A DNA stretch of 64,000 nucleotides from positions 372,001 through 436,000 of the forward strand of contig OX637796.1 in assembly GCA_951802425.1 (NCBI GenBank). Direction: 5' to 3'. This document shows positions 47,396 to 59,009 of the stretch, one piece after another. The first letter of the stretch is position 1. The number at the start of each line of letters is the position of its first letter. The notes under the pieces were generated by a model that saw nothing but the letters and a program-made list of their open reading frames with translations, did not search any database and was not told the origin of the DNA. Both the position numbers and the translations under genes were made by a program. This stretch comes from Clavaria fumosa (lineage: Eukaryota; Basidiomycota; Agaricomycetes; Agaricales; Clavariaceae).

Positions 47396-48235
47396 CCTCT
47401 GCCTTTTGGCAGGAGACTCACTGATTGCTTGGTGTTAAGCTGCAGATGTCCACAACTTTCCATCCAAAGACAGATGGAGTGACAGAACAGTCAATCCAAT
47501 CCATATCACAGATCCTCTGATCTGTGGTCTAGCTGGACCAGACAGATTGGGCAGAATGACAACACATCAGTAAGCATGTCTACAGGATTTGCCCCATTTG
47601 AGTTAACCTATGGGTACATGCCCCAAATGATGGCAGAGTTGCCAGATGACCTCTGGGCTGTGCCCAGGGGAGTAAGGATGTTCATGGAAAAGGCTGCACT
47701 CAACCTTTCAATTGTGCATGATGTGATCATAGAAAGTTGTGTCCACCAGACATTTTATGCTAACCAGTGTAGATGGGAAGAACACCCATTTAGAGAGGGA
47801 GAGCTAGTCTACCTCTCAACAGAGAACCTAAATCTCCCCAAAAGGCAAGCTAGAAAGCTCATGCCTAAGTTCATTGGGCCCTACCCAATATGGTTGTGTA
47901 GGCTGGAAATGTCTACATATGAGCTGGAGCTCCCCAACTTGCTAAAGTTGAGGAGAATCCACCTGATGTTCCATGTCAGCTGGTTACAGTGACATGAGCC
48001 AAACAACAATGCATTATTTCCACATCATGAAGTGAAAGTCTCTTATGACATTGGAATGGATCCAAAGGAGGAATGGCTGGTAGATGCCATTATTGGCCAT
48101 AGGTGGGAAGGATGCCACCTAGAATGCAAGGTCTGATGGAACCTCGGAGATATGACTTGGGAGCCATATATGGGAGTCAAAGAGCTAGCAGCTCTAGACC
48201 ACTACCTTGAACTACAAGGTGTGGACTTGTGGTGG
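47396..48235 (+). pseudogene. Gypsy integrase C-terminus and chromodomain fragment
   Basis: F-H-P-K-T-D-G-V-T-E-Q marks the integrase Glu region, with several stops next to it. From 47576 the frame reads S-T-G-F-A-P-F-E-L-T-Y-G-Y-M-P, then E-G-E-L-V-Y-L-S, K-F-I-G-P-Y-P-I and F-H-V-S-W-L-Q. After a stop at 47990 a chromodomain follows (E-E-W-L-V-D-A-I-I, W-E-G-C, D-M-T-W-E-P-Y). RT and RNase H are absent. It differs in sequence from gypsy-1. Confidence 0.85.
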
Positions 48236-48344
48236 GCACTGCCAAGGCACCCTCAAGCAGAGCACAGATGGAGTGCCTGCATGGAGAAGTAAGCATGATT
48301 GAGCCAGACTGCAGGGTCATTAGCCACCATGATTGAGTCATGTG

Positions 48345-49165
48345 TGTTAGGGCCTGTCCTGTCTCAATAGTAATGCCGGAGATCGACTTGTTGGTAACCT
48401 ATCCTGGAAACTCACTAATACCAATCAACTGTTGAGCACAGTCGAGAATGCTCAGTCCTGGAAGGTTGCGAAGACATCTGAGAAGATGTAAGAGTGAAGA
48501 AAGACAAGTATAGAAAGGGAAGACATTGTTGGGAAGGTCACAAAGTCGGTAGACAAAGTGTAAAGAAGGAAATTGATGAAGAGGGAGAAATAGGTAATGC
48601 TGAAGAGGTTGTGAAGTCAAGCGACAAAGCGTAAAGAAGGAAAAAGACGAGGTGGGAGAAATAGGCAATGCTGAGAAGGTCGCAAGGTCGACCGACGAAG
48701 TGTAAGAGAGGAAAAGGACGAGGTGAGAGAAGAAGATGATGTTGAGAGAGTCGCGGGTAGTCACGATGGTGTCAAGAAGTGTGTCGGTAAAGGCAATGAC
48801 TTTGCCAACTGACGGGAGAACCTGTAGGGTTCAAAAGATCAGTACCAAGGTGAAATGAAGAGAATACTTAGGTGCACGAGTTTATATGAGTGCAGAGAAT
48901 GAGTCAGAGTAAAGCAGGAGTGTCTTGGCAATCTTGAGGTCACCAAGTGAGACAAGACCTATCAATCGTGGTGGTTCCAAGCTCTAAGGGTGTAATAGCC
49001 TCAAGCTTAAACCAATGTGCATCAATATCAAGTTTAGCATACCATAAGTACATGCAAGACTTGATATACATGTGTACAAGAAGTAAAACAGAAAAGAAAA
49101 AGTACAGAGGTTGCCAGGTGACGAGACTATAGTAGTACAGGGTATGTTTAGTTGTAAAGTGACTA
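48345..49165 (-). mobile_element. Truncated gypsy-A LTR, second fragment
   Basis: Starts TGTTAGGGCCTGTCCTG and follows the minus-strand LTR sequence at 9857-10690 with many differences, many of them C-T or G-A. It stops near 49165 at the start of the coiled-coil gene. Confidence 0.8.
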
Positions 49166-49166
49166 G

Positions 49167-52100
49167 GTGCATGTGATGGACTGTGAGGAAGAAGTCAAGA
49201 TCCTTCAAGGGTGGCTGGAATTAAGGGTGACGAAGGAGCGTTGGTTGGAAGGGAGGTTGAAGAAGAGTGAGGAGGAGGTGAAGAGGTTGAAGCAGGTCAC
49301 GACGACGATGCGGGCGAAGGTGATGACCTTGTCACAAGAGTCTGGGACAAGAGAGGAATTGGAGAGGGAACTCACGACATTGAGGCAGCAGGTTGTGGAG
49401 CCCTCGAGGAAGACGTTGTGGGTGGAGAAGTCCAACAGGGAAGTGGAGTTAGAGGGAGAGCTGGTGGCAGTAAAACATGAGTTGGAGGAGGCGTGGAGAG
49501 GCGCAAAAGGTAAGTTTTCCTTGTATTCAGTGACTTTTTACTGAACTCGTGAGTTTATAGGGAAGGGCAAGTGTTATGGTTCTGGTACTGCCTATAAATA
49601 GAATTAAGTCATCACAAGTCAGACTGACTCAAACTCTTTCCCAATCTATTCATAGTCTAACCTACAGGACTAGTAGGTTACTCAGTTCCACACCTTCCTG
49701 CCAAATGTACTATAGCTAGTCCATTCAGCAAGGTATTGCTTTGGGCTGATATTATTATTCCAGTAACCTAAGCATTGATAACCTATGGCCTTAGCTACTG
49801 ACCCCAATAAGTCCACTCCAACCTAGTGGTAGCCCACAGGTTGGTACCATAGCTCAATAGCTGACCAGTCCACAGATATCACACACTTAAGCCAAGTCAG
49901 TGTAAATAAGTAATAAAAAGAATAGTAGATAGCTAGTTAACCAAACAAAGAAGAAACAAGCTGAAGGTATCATGAGATTCTCCTGATCCTTTAGACCATT
50001 CTACCTCTATAAACCTTTGCGTGGTTCCTTAGTTATTCACCAACTTACTCTATGAACACAGTAGTACTCATGTAAAGTACAGTACCTTGTACAACATACT
50101 AAAATACTCATAACTCGTTCAATACTTATCGCACTGAGGGGAGCCGGCACAGGCCGGCAGTACCGAAGCATGGGTACCTCTGGGTATCAAAATGATATGA
50201 CCAGACAAGGTCCTTAGTTGGTAATTACTGTATTTAGTTTAACTAGATTAAATACTTAGTTTAACTAAATATGTCCTTAGCTCCTTACTGGGCTAGACTT
50301 AGACTTAGTCCCTTTCAGGGATGGTTCAGACAATATGTGGGTGCTTAATGGTGCCTGGAACACAAAGTTCCGGCAGCTATTTATACTCAATTTCATCTAT
50401 CTACTACATTTGGAAGTATACAGCATAGCTCCTTAAATAGTATACTAAAACTACCATTTAAGTATTCAAAAATAAGGAGAATTTAGTGGGTTTACATGTT
50501 AGGTTAGATCATAATTTTATCCCATTTCCCTGTTGAGATATTTCATTTCAAAGTTTCAGATTATTCTAAAAATAATCATAATGACTCATTATGAGTCATT
50601 TCTCCATTTGTGATCGTCAGGGATTGTAGGGGAGGACCCCACAGCCGTCCCCGATCGCTTCTGCGATGCCCCACAGTGTTCCCCGTCTCGATGGCGTCAT
50701 TTCTTCGTCTATACTCCCTTTGTTTCCTCTTATCTCCCCCAAACTAATCACAATTAAGTGTATTAGCCCTATCTAGCATATGTTTCAACCCTATCCTATG
50801 CTAGATATGTCCTAGTACCACCCTAGTGCAATGGGAGATGAAGGGAGGGACAAGGGACTGCGCACAAAGGTCGCGAGCATTCAGCCAGCTCACAAAGATG
50901 AGCACTCCTTATTTGGCAATGTGGCAGTGTTGGCCATCAGCCCTAATCACTGCCCCTGCCTTCGTGGGAACCCAGCCGATCTGTTGGTCCTTGATCACCT
51001 GATCGAGGTCTGATCATGATCAGGGCTGCCCACAACACAAAAGTGCTGCCAGCCCATGCTGGCGAGTTCGCGACCTTGTAGCGAACTCGCAAATGCTTCG
51101 CTCCTCTCGTAAATCTACAGGTATGACCCTACATACCTTCCCTACACTTCTGCCTTCTCAAATTCCTCCATTTGCTTGCCATCCTGTCGCTATTTATCCT
51201 TTACTTAGAAGAGGCAAGTAGAATAGTATTATCTAATTTAAAGAATGAATAACCGTTGTTTCCTTTCGTAAATTTGGAATTGAGAGTTATCAAAGAATGG
51301 GAATTCAATGGTATTAACCGCGTCTTTGTGCGGCCTTTGGTTCTTGCTCTAGAGCCTGATCTTCTTTTGAGGATAAATTTCCTGTACTTTTACTTTAGAC
51401 AGCAAACCAAAAACAAATGGTTTTCATGGATATTGGTACAGAAGGCATATGTATAGTAGAGCAGTAAGTCTGTAGACTAATGAGATGCATACCAGCACAA
51501 TTTCAAACATAGAACAGCACTACATATGGTAAGGTACAACAGGCATGCATTATCCTAACAGCAAGGAGGTAGAGGGAATGCAGGAGAAGTTGTTGAAGGT
51601 GCCTGCATCCAAAATTGTGGATGCGGAAGTCGCGGAACTGATGGTGTGGGCTGAGGGAGTGGAGAGAGAATTCGAGGCTCTCCATGGGGAGTGGGAAGGT
51701 GAGTAATAGCCTGGTTTTAGCACATTGCAAACTAATTTCTTTCCTCTTTCAGACCAGGAGGCTAAGCTGAGAGAAGTGCGTCGTGAGTTGAAGGAGATGA
51801 AGAAGGAGAGGGAGGGTAAGTCCAAGTTCTGCGGGTATGAAATAAACTAATTCCGTGCTCTGTAGGATTAATTGCGATGGTGGGGAAGATGGAGGAGGAG
51901 TTGTCGACATCAAGGGAGCAGTCATGAGGTAAGTGCTCCTGAGTTTCATATTCTTAACGATAAGTTGACAGTTTGTTTCTAGAATTGCGTAACCAATGTG
52001 CAAGTATGGTCGGTGAGCTCTGCGAGGCTCGCTTTCGAGGATGGTGAGGCCTCAAGACAGTCTTCTTTGCCTACGAAGACCTCTTGACGAAGTTGCCGAA

Positions 52101-52319
52101 AGAACTCCTGTCATGGGTAGAGAAATGGGCAGCACAGGAGCAGCATCATGTGAGGAGGGAGTTGTTAGATATTCCAAGGGTGGACCATTGGGGCTTGGAG
52201 TTGAAGGCTCCTGAGGCTGGAGAGGAGGAGAAGGAAGAAGAGGAAAAAGTCATGAGTGTGGGAGGTGAGGAAGGAGCAGAAGGGTCACGAAAAGGGAAGG
52301 AAAAAGTTTGCAACCATTA
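49167..52319 (+). pseudogene. Coiled-coil protein gene, split by a 2-kb insertion
   Basis: Exon 1 (49167-49509) encodes a heptad-rich helix: E-E-V-K-R-L-K-Q, L-E-R-E-L-T-T-L-R-Q-Q and V-K-H-E-L-E-E-A-W. After an intron (GTAAGT at 49510...ATAG at 49560) the next exon is interrupted at GGCAAG by the 49572-51560 insertion and resumes as E-V-E-G-M-Q-E-K-L-L-K. Small introns then separate D-Q-E-A-K-L-R-E-V-R-R-E-L-K, G-L-I-A-M-V-G-K-M-E-E-E-L-S and E-L-R-N-Q-C-A-S-M. TGA codons occur near 51925 and 52047. The end (52084-52319) has W-V-E-K-W-A-A-Q-E-Q-H-H and an E/G-rich tail. I know such coiled-coil genes beside gypsy elements in mushrooms but cannot assign a role. Confidence 0.55.
49572..51560. 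mobile_element. ~2-kb TG...CA insertion with 5-bp target duplication
   Basis: Starts TGTTATGGTTCTGG and ends ATTATCCTAACA. GCAAG stands on both sides (49567-49571 and 51561-51565), and removing the insert plus one GCAAG restores an open exon. This is the signature of an LTR-type integration. A TATAAATAG motif lies near 49592. I see no internal coding region, so it is a solo LTR or a non-autonomous element. Confidence 0.75.
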
Positions 52320-52449
52320 GATAGACTTTTTCTTGTCATAATTTTATTGCATATATAAATTGCTGTGAGGTCCGAAGTGAGAAAGTGAAGAAAAACAAAA
52401 AAGAGGCGAGGAAAATTATTGAGTTGCACAAGTTGTGTGGGGTTTTTCC

Positions 52450-53730
52450 ATGTAGGTCATGTGGAAGTCCTCAAGGAGTTCCTTCGAGCCAGAAAGTGAT
52501 TCTATTGATTCCCAGGTGTCATCCTCAGGTCCTTAACCTTCCCATCATATGAGGTAAAGTACTTTCCTACCCCTCCTTTGAGAATCTAGTATGTTGGTGA
52601 CTTCATAGTGTTGTTCGCCATTGACCTTGATAGGGGGCGAGGGTTGCTGTTGTCACTGGGGGAAAGCGTCGTCGTAGACCTTTTTGAGTAACAAAACATG
52701 GAAGACATTGTGAATTTCTCGCATCGATTTTGGTAACTGGAGGCAATATGCATGAGTTTGAACTTTCGCGAGTATGGGGAAAGGTCCGGCTCGTTTCGAG
52801 TCCAATTTCCTCATTGGTCTCTTCGTCTTCACATTCCACAAATCTAACCATCCTTTCATTCCTTCTTTCCAATCTGGTGTAACCTCTCTCTTCCTATCCA
52901 CAAAGTGCAAGTAGGCTTCATTCATGACCTTGAGTTGATCTTGTAGGTGCTGATGGAGCGTCTTGAGATCAGTTGCAACCATGTGGGCTTCATGCGTGGG
53001 TATCCCTTCAAGGGAAATTGTGAGTCTTGGGTGGTATCCCTTGTTCATGAAGAATGGGAAGACACCAGTCGCGCTGTGGGGGGTATTGTTGTATACAAAC
53101 TTGGTGAGTGGGAGTTGGTAGGTCCAGTTGTCCTTCTGGTAGTTCATATAGATTTGTATATATTGCTGCAGAATCTGGTTAACTCATTCTGTTTGTCCAT
53201 CAGTCTCAGGGTGGAGAGATTCGAAGTAATATCCAAAGCTTGACATAACAAAGACCAAAACTTAGAAATGAATAATCTTCCTCTATCTGACAATATGTCC
53301 GTGGGTAGCCCATGCTTCGAGAAGACATGGGTGACAAAACTAGTTCTTTCATGGTATTGGTAGTGTTGGTGGAAATGAAGATCACTTGCTTTGTAAATTG
53401 GCAGACAACAATGAGGATCGAGTCAAAGGTCACAGAAAGAGGGAGGGCTTTGATATGGTCCATCGAGATCAAAGACCAAGGTCGCTCACCTATGGGCAAG
53501 GGCTTGAGAAGTCTGTAAGGTTTGTGTTGGATAGGTTTTGCCCTTGTGCAGGTGTGACAACCACGGACGTAGACAGTTACGTCTTTTCGGAGTCCTGGCC
53601 AGAAAAAACAACCTGTTTATTAGCTGGGTTGTCTTTCTTATACCTGGATGTCCTTGTAGTTTGTGGTCATGGTTGGAGCATAGGATATCTGTCGGACTTG
53701 CAGGGTGGCTGCCAGACGAGTTAATGAAGG
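52450..53730 (-). pseudogene. Gypsy fragment: zinc finger, integrase, chromodomain
   Basis: On the minus strand: H-K-L-Q-G-H-P-G-I-R-K-T ... C-H-T-C-T-R-A-K-P (HHCC finger, about 53670-53530); the integrase start W-S-L-I-S-M-D-H-I-K-A-L-P (first Asp, near 53470) and frame-broken sequence around the second Asp; then from 53147 Q-K-D-N-W-T-Y-Q-L-P-L, H-S-A-T-G-V-F-P-F-F, K-R-A-G-P-F-P-I and V-F-H-V-L-L-L; and a chromodomain relic to 52450 (D-D-T-W-E-S-I-E-S). RT is missing. Its tail abuts the end of the coiled-coil gene, which points the other way. Confidence 0.85.
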
Positions 53731-54226
53731 TCCCTTGACAATATTAGATCTGGGGGTTTGGATACTGTGGCTTAAACATGTTTCCAGGCAATTCTTTAGT
53801 CTTTGTTTTATAACTTTTTCTTTGCAGACTTTCTTCTACACTATCCTATTTTAGATACTACCTACTATATAAACCCCAAGGCTGTAGTAGTTACTACAGC
53901 ATACGACATAAACTCGATTACCCGCTTATGCGCAAGGATTGCTGTCGAGAGTCGCATAGTGGACACCTTCTCATGCAGTCCCCGGGTCAAAACCCCTCCT
54001 TGTGTCGTCCTGCTACCTCCCACCTTCTCCTGTTGTACCCACGCCTCTCCCCGTCGACGTGGCTCACGTGCGGAATTCCCTTTCACCGTCAGAATTACCG
54101 CTACGCCCCCCCTCACTGTTGTTTACACTTGTATTTTGGTGGAATTGACCTACTCTTGACAGTGACCCTGAGTGCATACTGGATTCTGATGCCCAATGGA
54201 TTTCACACAAGAAAAAGCAAGGAAAG
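53731..54226. other. Spacer upstream of KDZ-3
   Basis: A TATATAAACCCC promoter-like motif lies near 53868 and a short exon-like P-N-G-F-H-T-R-K-S-K-E-R ends at 54226 next to a GTGAGG donor. Nothing else is recognised; it may contain the remains of an LTR. Confidence 0.35.
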
Positions 54227-57200
54227 GTGAGGACTCCAAGTTGTTCTCTGTATACTGAAGTATCTGAAAATGTGCACATTCAGACTCAGAATGAATTCCT
54301 TGAGGATTGGCTTCCTTTAAGAACAGCTTACCTGAGGGAAATTTTGGAATTAGAAGCTCCACCCCTATCCAAAATTTGCCAGGTCTGCAATCAGAACAAC
54401 TTCAAGTTTCGATGCCACAATTGTTTCTATCAGCCTGCAACTTGCTCCTCATGCTGCGCCAAATCTCACATCAATATCCCATTCCATTCAATTGACGTTT
54501 GGAATGGAGTTTGTTTCCTGCCATCTGATCTCCTACATGTTGGACTGGCAATTCACTTAGGGCATCAAGGCTCACCATGTCCAGAATTCAAAGAGGAAGG
54601 GGACAGGGAGAAGGATCAATGGGAGCAAGATACCAGAAATGAACCTAATTTGGATAGGCCAGGTGCAAGTCTGCTTCTAGTTGTACACTCAAATGGAGTG
54701 TGCTGACAGAGCATCTATTACTGCCAATGCTCAGATGCTCCTTCCCACCATATACAGCTGCTTCAACACCATCTGTTTCCTGCCAGCTATACAAAACCTC
54801 AAACAGTGTTCAATTTGAAGTCCTTGGTCACTTCTATATTGAGGCTATGGAGTGTAAAACCTCAGCAGGCACCTTTTACTCCAAACTAAAGAGATTTACC
54901 TCTAATGCTTTCCCAGACACTGTACCAGTTACTATCCTTCTCCTCTCCTTTTCCCTCCATTTGTATTGACAAGCTGCTGACATTAGGATCAATACCGTGA
55001 ACTAATGAGAGTATCTTGTCAATGGCAAGACTTGACAAATAGAAAACAATTTGGTTTTGGGCATGACTTGGATAGGAAAACAGGAAATGGGGACCTAGCA
55101 CTGTTTTGTCCTGCTTGCCCTCAACCTGGCATTAATCTTCCTAACAACTGGCAAAGTCAACCAGATCAGTAAGTCTTGTGTTCACTGAATGCATGCGAAC
55201 CCTGATAAAGAAATGCCAGATGGCTTTTCCACAGATCCCTGGTTGTTGATGGAAATTTCTCAGCAGAACACTTGAAAATGTGAAGAGCAGAGAAAGATGT
55301 TAGGTTAGCAAATGGAGAGGCATATATTGTAGAGGAGGTGAATTATCAACATCACCTCTCTGAGAGCTTAGAGATTCGAGATGTAGGTGTCTAACTTGGA
55401 CTGGTCACCTGAGATTCACTCCTACAACAGAAATCGAAATGCTCAAATCACTGGGCTATAAGCCAGCCAAATGCTCACTCAAGTCACCTGGAAGCCACAG
55501 GAATAGGGGCATGTGCCTGCTCATGGCATGGGTGTTTTGTGCCACATTCTGTGGTTGATTTCCCAAAGGGCAAGTGGTGAGCTGAAAATGTCTGTATATT
55601 TGAATTTGGTTACAAATATTTGTTGCTTTTTCTTCCAGTCACATCAACATTGACTATGCAATTTGCCAAGCTATCAAATATAGGACAGAAGGGATGACAG
55701 AGACTTTAGTCATCTATGATATCTGTTGTCAGTGGATTCACAATTTCAACAAGAGGGTCCAGGGGAGCCAGTATCTGTCTGTGCCCCCTTCAACAACAAT
55801 CATACCTGCAGTGGGTAAATTTCACTTGGGGGCACACATTCGTTCCTGTTTCCCACTGTTCTCCTTGAACTTTGTTCATGGTGCTGGCCAACAAGATGGA
55901 GAGATTTTGGAGACTCTGTGGTCAAACCTGAACAAGGTCTCCAGCAGCATACGGGCCATGAGCAAGGCACATCGGCACAAAATATTAGATGACTACATGC
56001 GAGATTCAAACTGGAAGAAAACAGTGGGTATTGGTGGGTATCAAAATTTCCTAAGCAAATTTGGGATAACTGAATATGCAATCTAGTGAAGGCCCTCCTG
56101 GCGAAGTACAATGCTGCAACAGAAGGTCTTCGACAAACCAAGATTGCATTCAATGATTTGAATGAAGGGATTGGATCAGAAGCAAGAGAAGAATGGATGA
56201 ATTTAGAGCAGATTGCCTTGCAAAATCGAGGGGAAGCCCTAAAAATATACAATATACAACTGGAAAAGAGTGAGTTTATATTCCTCACTTCATCACTAGA
56301 GACAGAAATCTAAAAATTTCAATATGAAGCACCAACTCTTGCAGACATCAGGCTAACTCTCTCAGCTAGGGAAAAAGAAACTGGATTACCTTCAGGGATT
56401 ACATCATTCCTGACTCAAGGCATGGATCTGGAACATATTCAGTAAGTGACATCCAAGATGCTAAGCCTACACACATGCCAATGAGCCTCCAGATGTTCAA
56501 TTGACCTAAGCCTGAAGAGGAGACTCACAGCAGCTCAGAAGCAAAGCATTATTGATAAACAGAATGCACTTCAATCCAAAATTGAAAATTTCAACCAATG
56601 AGTCTATACTGTTCTGGGAGATTTCAAGTGGGATGACCAACACCAGGAGACCATGCCAGAAGACACTGGACCTGGAGAAGAAACACAGGATGATCCTCAG
56701 GATGGCGACATGGAAGACCTGGACATGGACGAGCAGAATTGCATACAGGACAGGCTTTGGATGCCTGCTACATTTGGCCATGACTTCTGCTTGAAAAATG
56801 GGTGGGAAAAATTTGTGGATCAAGAAATACAGCTGCGGGTGGTACAAGCAGAGGAGTCACTTGAAGGGCTCAGACTGGCAATCGGACACAAGTTGTTGCT
56901 TTACAAGATATGAATTCGAAAATCCAAAACCCAGGCAAGCAAGACCAGGAGCCGCTCAGAACTCCTCCAAGCGAATGACAAGATCAAGGAGTATACTGGG
57001 AGGTACAAGTGTGCTAGGTCCGCCTTGATAAGCCTGGGAGCACCTGCACATGTACTTGAGAAGTTTCAAGTTCTCCAAGACACGGACTTGAAAGTTAACA
57101 CAGATGTGGCAGAGGAAAACCGGATTGGGCAGCAAAAAGATGCATTACCCTGGTTCTGGAGGATTGGGACTGGGGGGAATGCTGGGAACCCTTTGATGAA

Positions 57201-57480
57201 TGAAAGTGAGTTCTTTGATATGTTAGCTTCCTCATATGTTTCTATGCTGACTGAAATAAGTATTGAGGGTGAACTGGCTGAGAGCAAAGGCTCGATATGA
57301 CAGGTGGGAAGAAGAGATGTTATTGGTGAGACATGAAATGACATGGGCATTGGCATGGTATTCACACCAACAAAGGGAATGGGAGAGGAGGAGAGTCTAG
57401 GCAGAAACACAGTGCTTGCATGGTCACAGAAACTATGCTGAGAAGCAGGCTATGGTATGGAAGTGGATGAAGGAGGCTGC
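54227..57480 (+). pseudogene. KDZ-3 transposase (CxC2 type), nearly full length
   Basis: Blocks in order: F-L-E-D-W-L-P-L-R-T; the cysteine cluster C-Q-V-C-N ... C-H-N-C-F-Y ... C-S-S-C-C with H-I-N-I-P-F-H and H-x-G-S-P-C-P (54290-54590); Q-C-S-D-A-P; the C-P-A-C-P-Q-P-G-I-N block near 55110; the DDE core with V-V-D-G-N-F-S near 55240 (TGA follows at 55281), A-T-G-I-G-A-C-A-C-S-W-H-G-C-F-V-P-H-S-V-V-D-F near 55490, I-Y-D-I-C-C-Q-W near 55715, G-K-F-H-L-G-A-H, and the Glu block G-E-I-L-E-T-L-W near 55905. C-terminal helical exons run on with W-M-P-A-T-F-G-H-D-F, an acidic D-E-D-x-x-D stretch and final W-Y-S-H-Q-Q-R-E-W-E-R-R-R. The triad is present, but several frames are shifted. It is convergent with the TET/JBP gene about 140 bp away. 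Confidence 0.9.
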
Positions 57481-57620
57481 ATCTACTGCCTGGGACAAGT
57501 CAAATCTTAGCTAGCCACATCAATTGTGGGGATACAAGCACTGCAATTTCACCCAGACAGAAACTCTTTTCCTGGAGTTCAGCAACAGTGATGAAGTGAC
57601 CAGTTTCTAAATAAATGTAC

Positions 57621-58375
57621 CTAGGTCAACAATTGCATGTACATATTTTGAATTGGGTAAGTTGGTTGTGGTATCTGTAGACAGTCATGAACAGAATCTT
57701 TCATGAAATGAGCAATGCACAATCGTTCGCCACCCTCCCAATCCATCACTTCATGCAGAAAAACTTTACCCACAAATACAAGGACAGTTCCAGGATTGTA
57801 AGAAATTTGACCACCAAGTTCTTGGAGTGTCATGTATGCCTGCTTGTGAGTTCCAGCACTAACCAAAAGATCATAGTGAGCCAGGCAGCCTCCCTTGTCG
57901 TGATGTGCAGGAGTCTTCTTGTTCACGATGACTTCCATTGCTGTAAAAATTGAGGGCAAAAGCTGCACATTCTTGTATGTTTTTGCCATTGACACCCCAG
58001 CTTGCACTTGGTCAATGGCTGAGCTCCCAAAGTCATATTATTCTGGTGCGACCAAGGCCATAATTGAATTGCACAGCTTCTCTGCATGTGTGATTCCTTG
58101 AATGAAGGAGGAACCATATGCAGTCTGCAAGCTGGTTGAAGCATGCAGTTTATCACTGAGCTATTGACAAATTGAGACAGTAAAACAAGATAGTCATGTG
58201 ACAGCATTAGCTGTTGCTGGCCCTGCATAAACCAGCCAGGAGAGAAGGACTTGATTCCAACACCAAAATGACCTCCACCTTCAGGTTCAACAAATCCTGT
58301 AGTATGCCCAGCATTACTTGGCAAGTCTCTGTCCAGATGCTTGCTAATGCACTCACACCCTGTGTTGTACTGCTC
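57621..58375 (-). pseudogene. TET/JBP-type 2-oxoglutarate/Fe(II) dioxygenase
   Basis: On the minus strand an acceptor at 58376 opens Q-Y-N-T-G-C-E-C-I-S-K, L-D-R-D-L-P-S-N-A-G and F-G-V-G-I-K-S-F-S-P-G-W-F-M-Q-G-Q-Q-Q-L-M-L. A frameshift follows near 58165, then A-E-K-L-C-N-S-I-M-A-L-V-A-P-E, a TAA at 58040-58038, and the catalytic region F-T-A-M-E-V-I-V-N-K-K-T-P-A-H-H-D-K-G-G, with the metal-binding H-x-D at about 57900. Next come Y-D-L-L-V-S-A-G-T-H, S-Y-N-P-G-T-V and H-E-V-M-D-W-E-G-G-E-R-L-C-I-A-H-F-M-K-D, with the distal His and the Arg that holds 2-oxoglutarate. Known relatives oxidise 5-methylcytosine in DNA. Upstream exons are missing; a repeat starts at 58434. Confidence 0.85.
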
Positions 58376-58433
58376 CTGTAAATTGGTTAGAAAATATGGC
58401 TCAAAATGGATTGCCTTATCTCACCACTCTAGC

Positions 58434-59009
58434 TGTCATGGTTCTAACAGGTTAGTAGCGAAAGGGATTAGTGGAGTGGAACAGAGATGTTCTATCAGAG
58501 TCCAATATCAGAGAAACAGAAAAGTAAGTGGAGAAGGAGGAGACTTATGGGACTGTGGCCTCAACATATGTGTTGTGCCACCACGTATATATGTGTCCCT
58601 ATTTATCAAACAGAAACAATACCCAAGAGAGGATCAGAATGTAAGTCAAAACTCCAAAGTTGATCAGAGTCTGCCGGAGTTGCTCAGAGTTGGTCAGATG
58701 ATGTGGAGAACATCGAGGATGATGAGGACAAAAGCTCAGAGATGTTTAGGATCAAGAGACATTAATATTCAAACTGAGGAGCAGGGAGATACAGGTGGAA
58801 ACTTATACTGCAAGGTGTCACAGTCCTAACAAGGTTAGCGGCGAAGGGGTTAGCGGAGCGGAGATGTTCTATCGGAGTCTGGTCGGAGTCCGATATCAGA
58901 GAAACGAAGAAGTAAACAAGAGGAAGGAGACTTATGGGACTGCGGCCTCAACGTATGTGTTGTGCCACCATGTATATACTTGTCCCTATTTATCAAACAA
59001 GAACAATAC
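58434..59009 (+). repeat. Two direct copies of an LTR-like repeat, the second cut short
   Basis: TGTCATGGTTCTAACAGG at 58434 and TGTCACAGTCCTAACAAGG at 58816 start two related stretches (382 bp apart) that share TTATGGGACTG, GCCTCAACRTATGTGTTGTG and TCCCTATTTATCAAACA. The second ends where the gypsy-A LTR begins. Confidence 0.75.
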
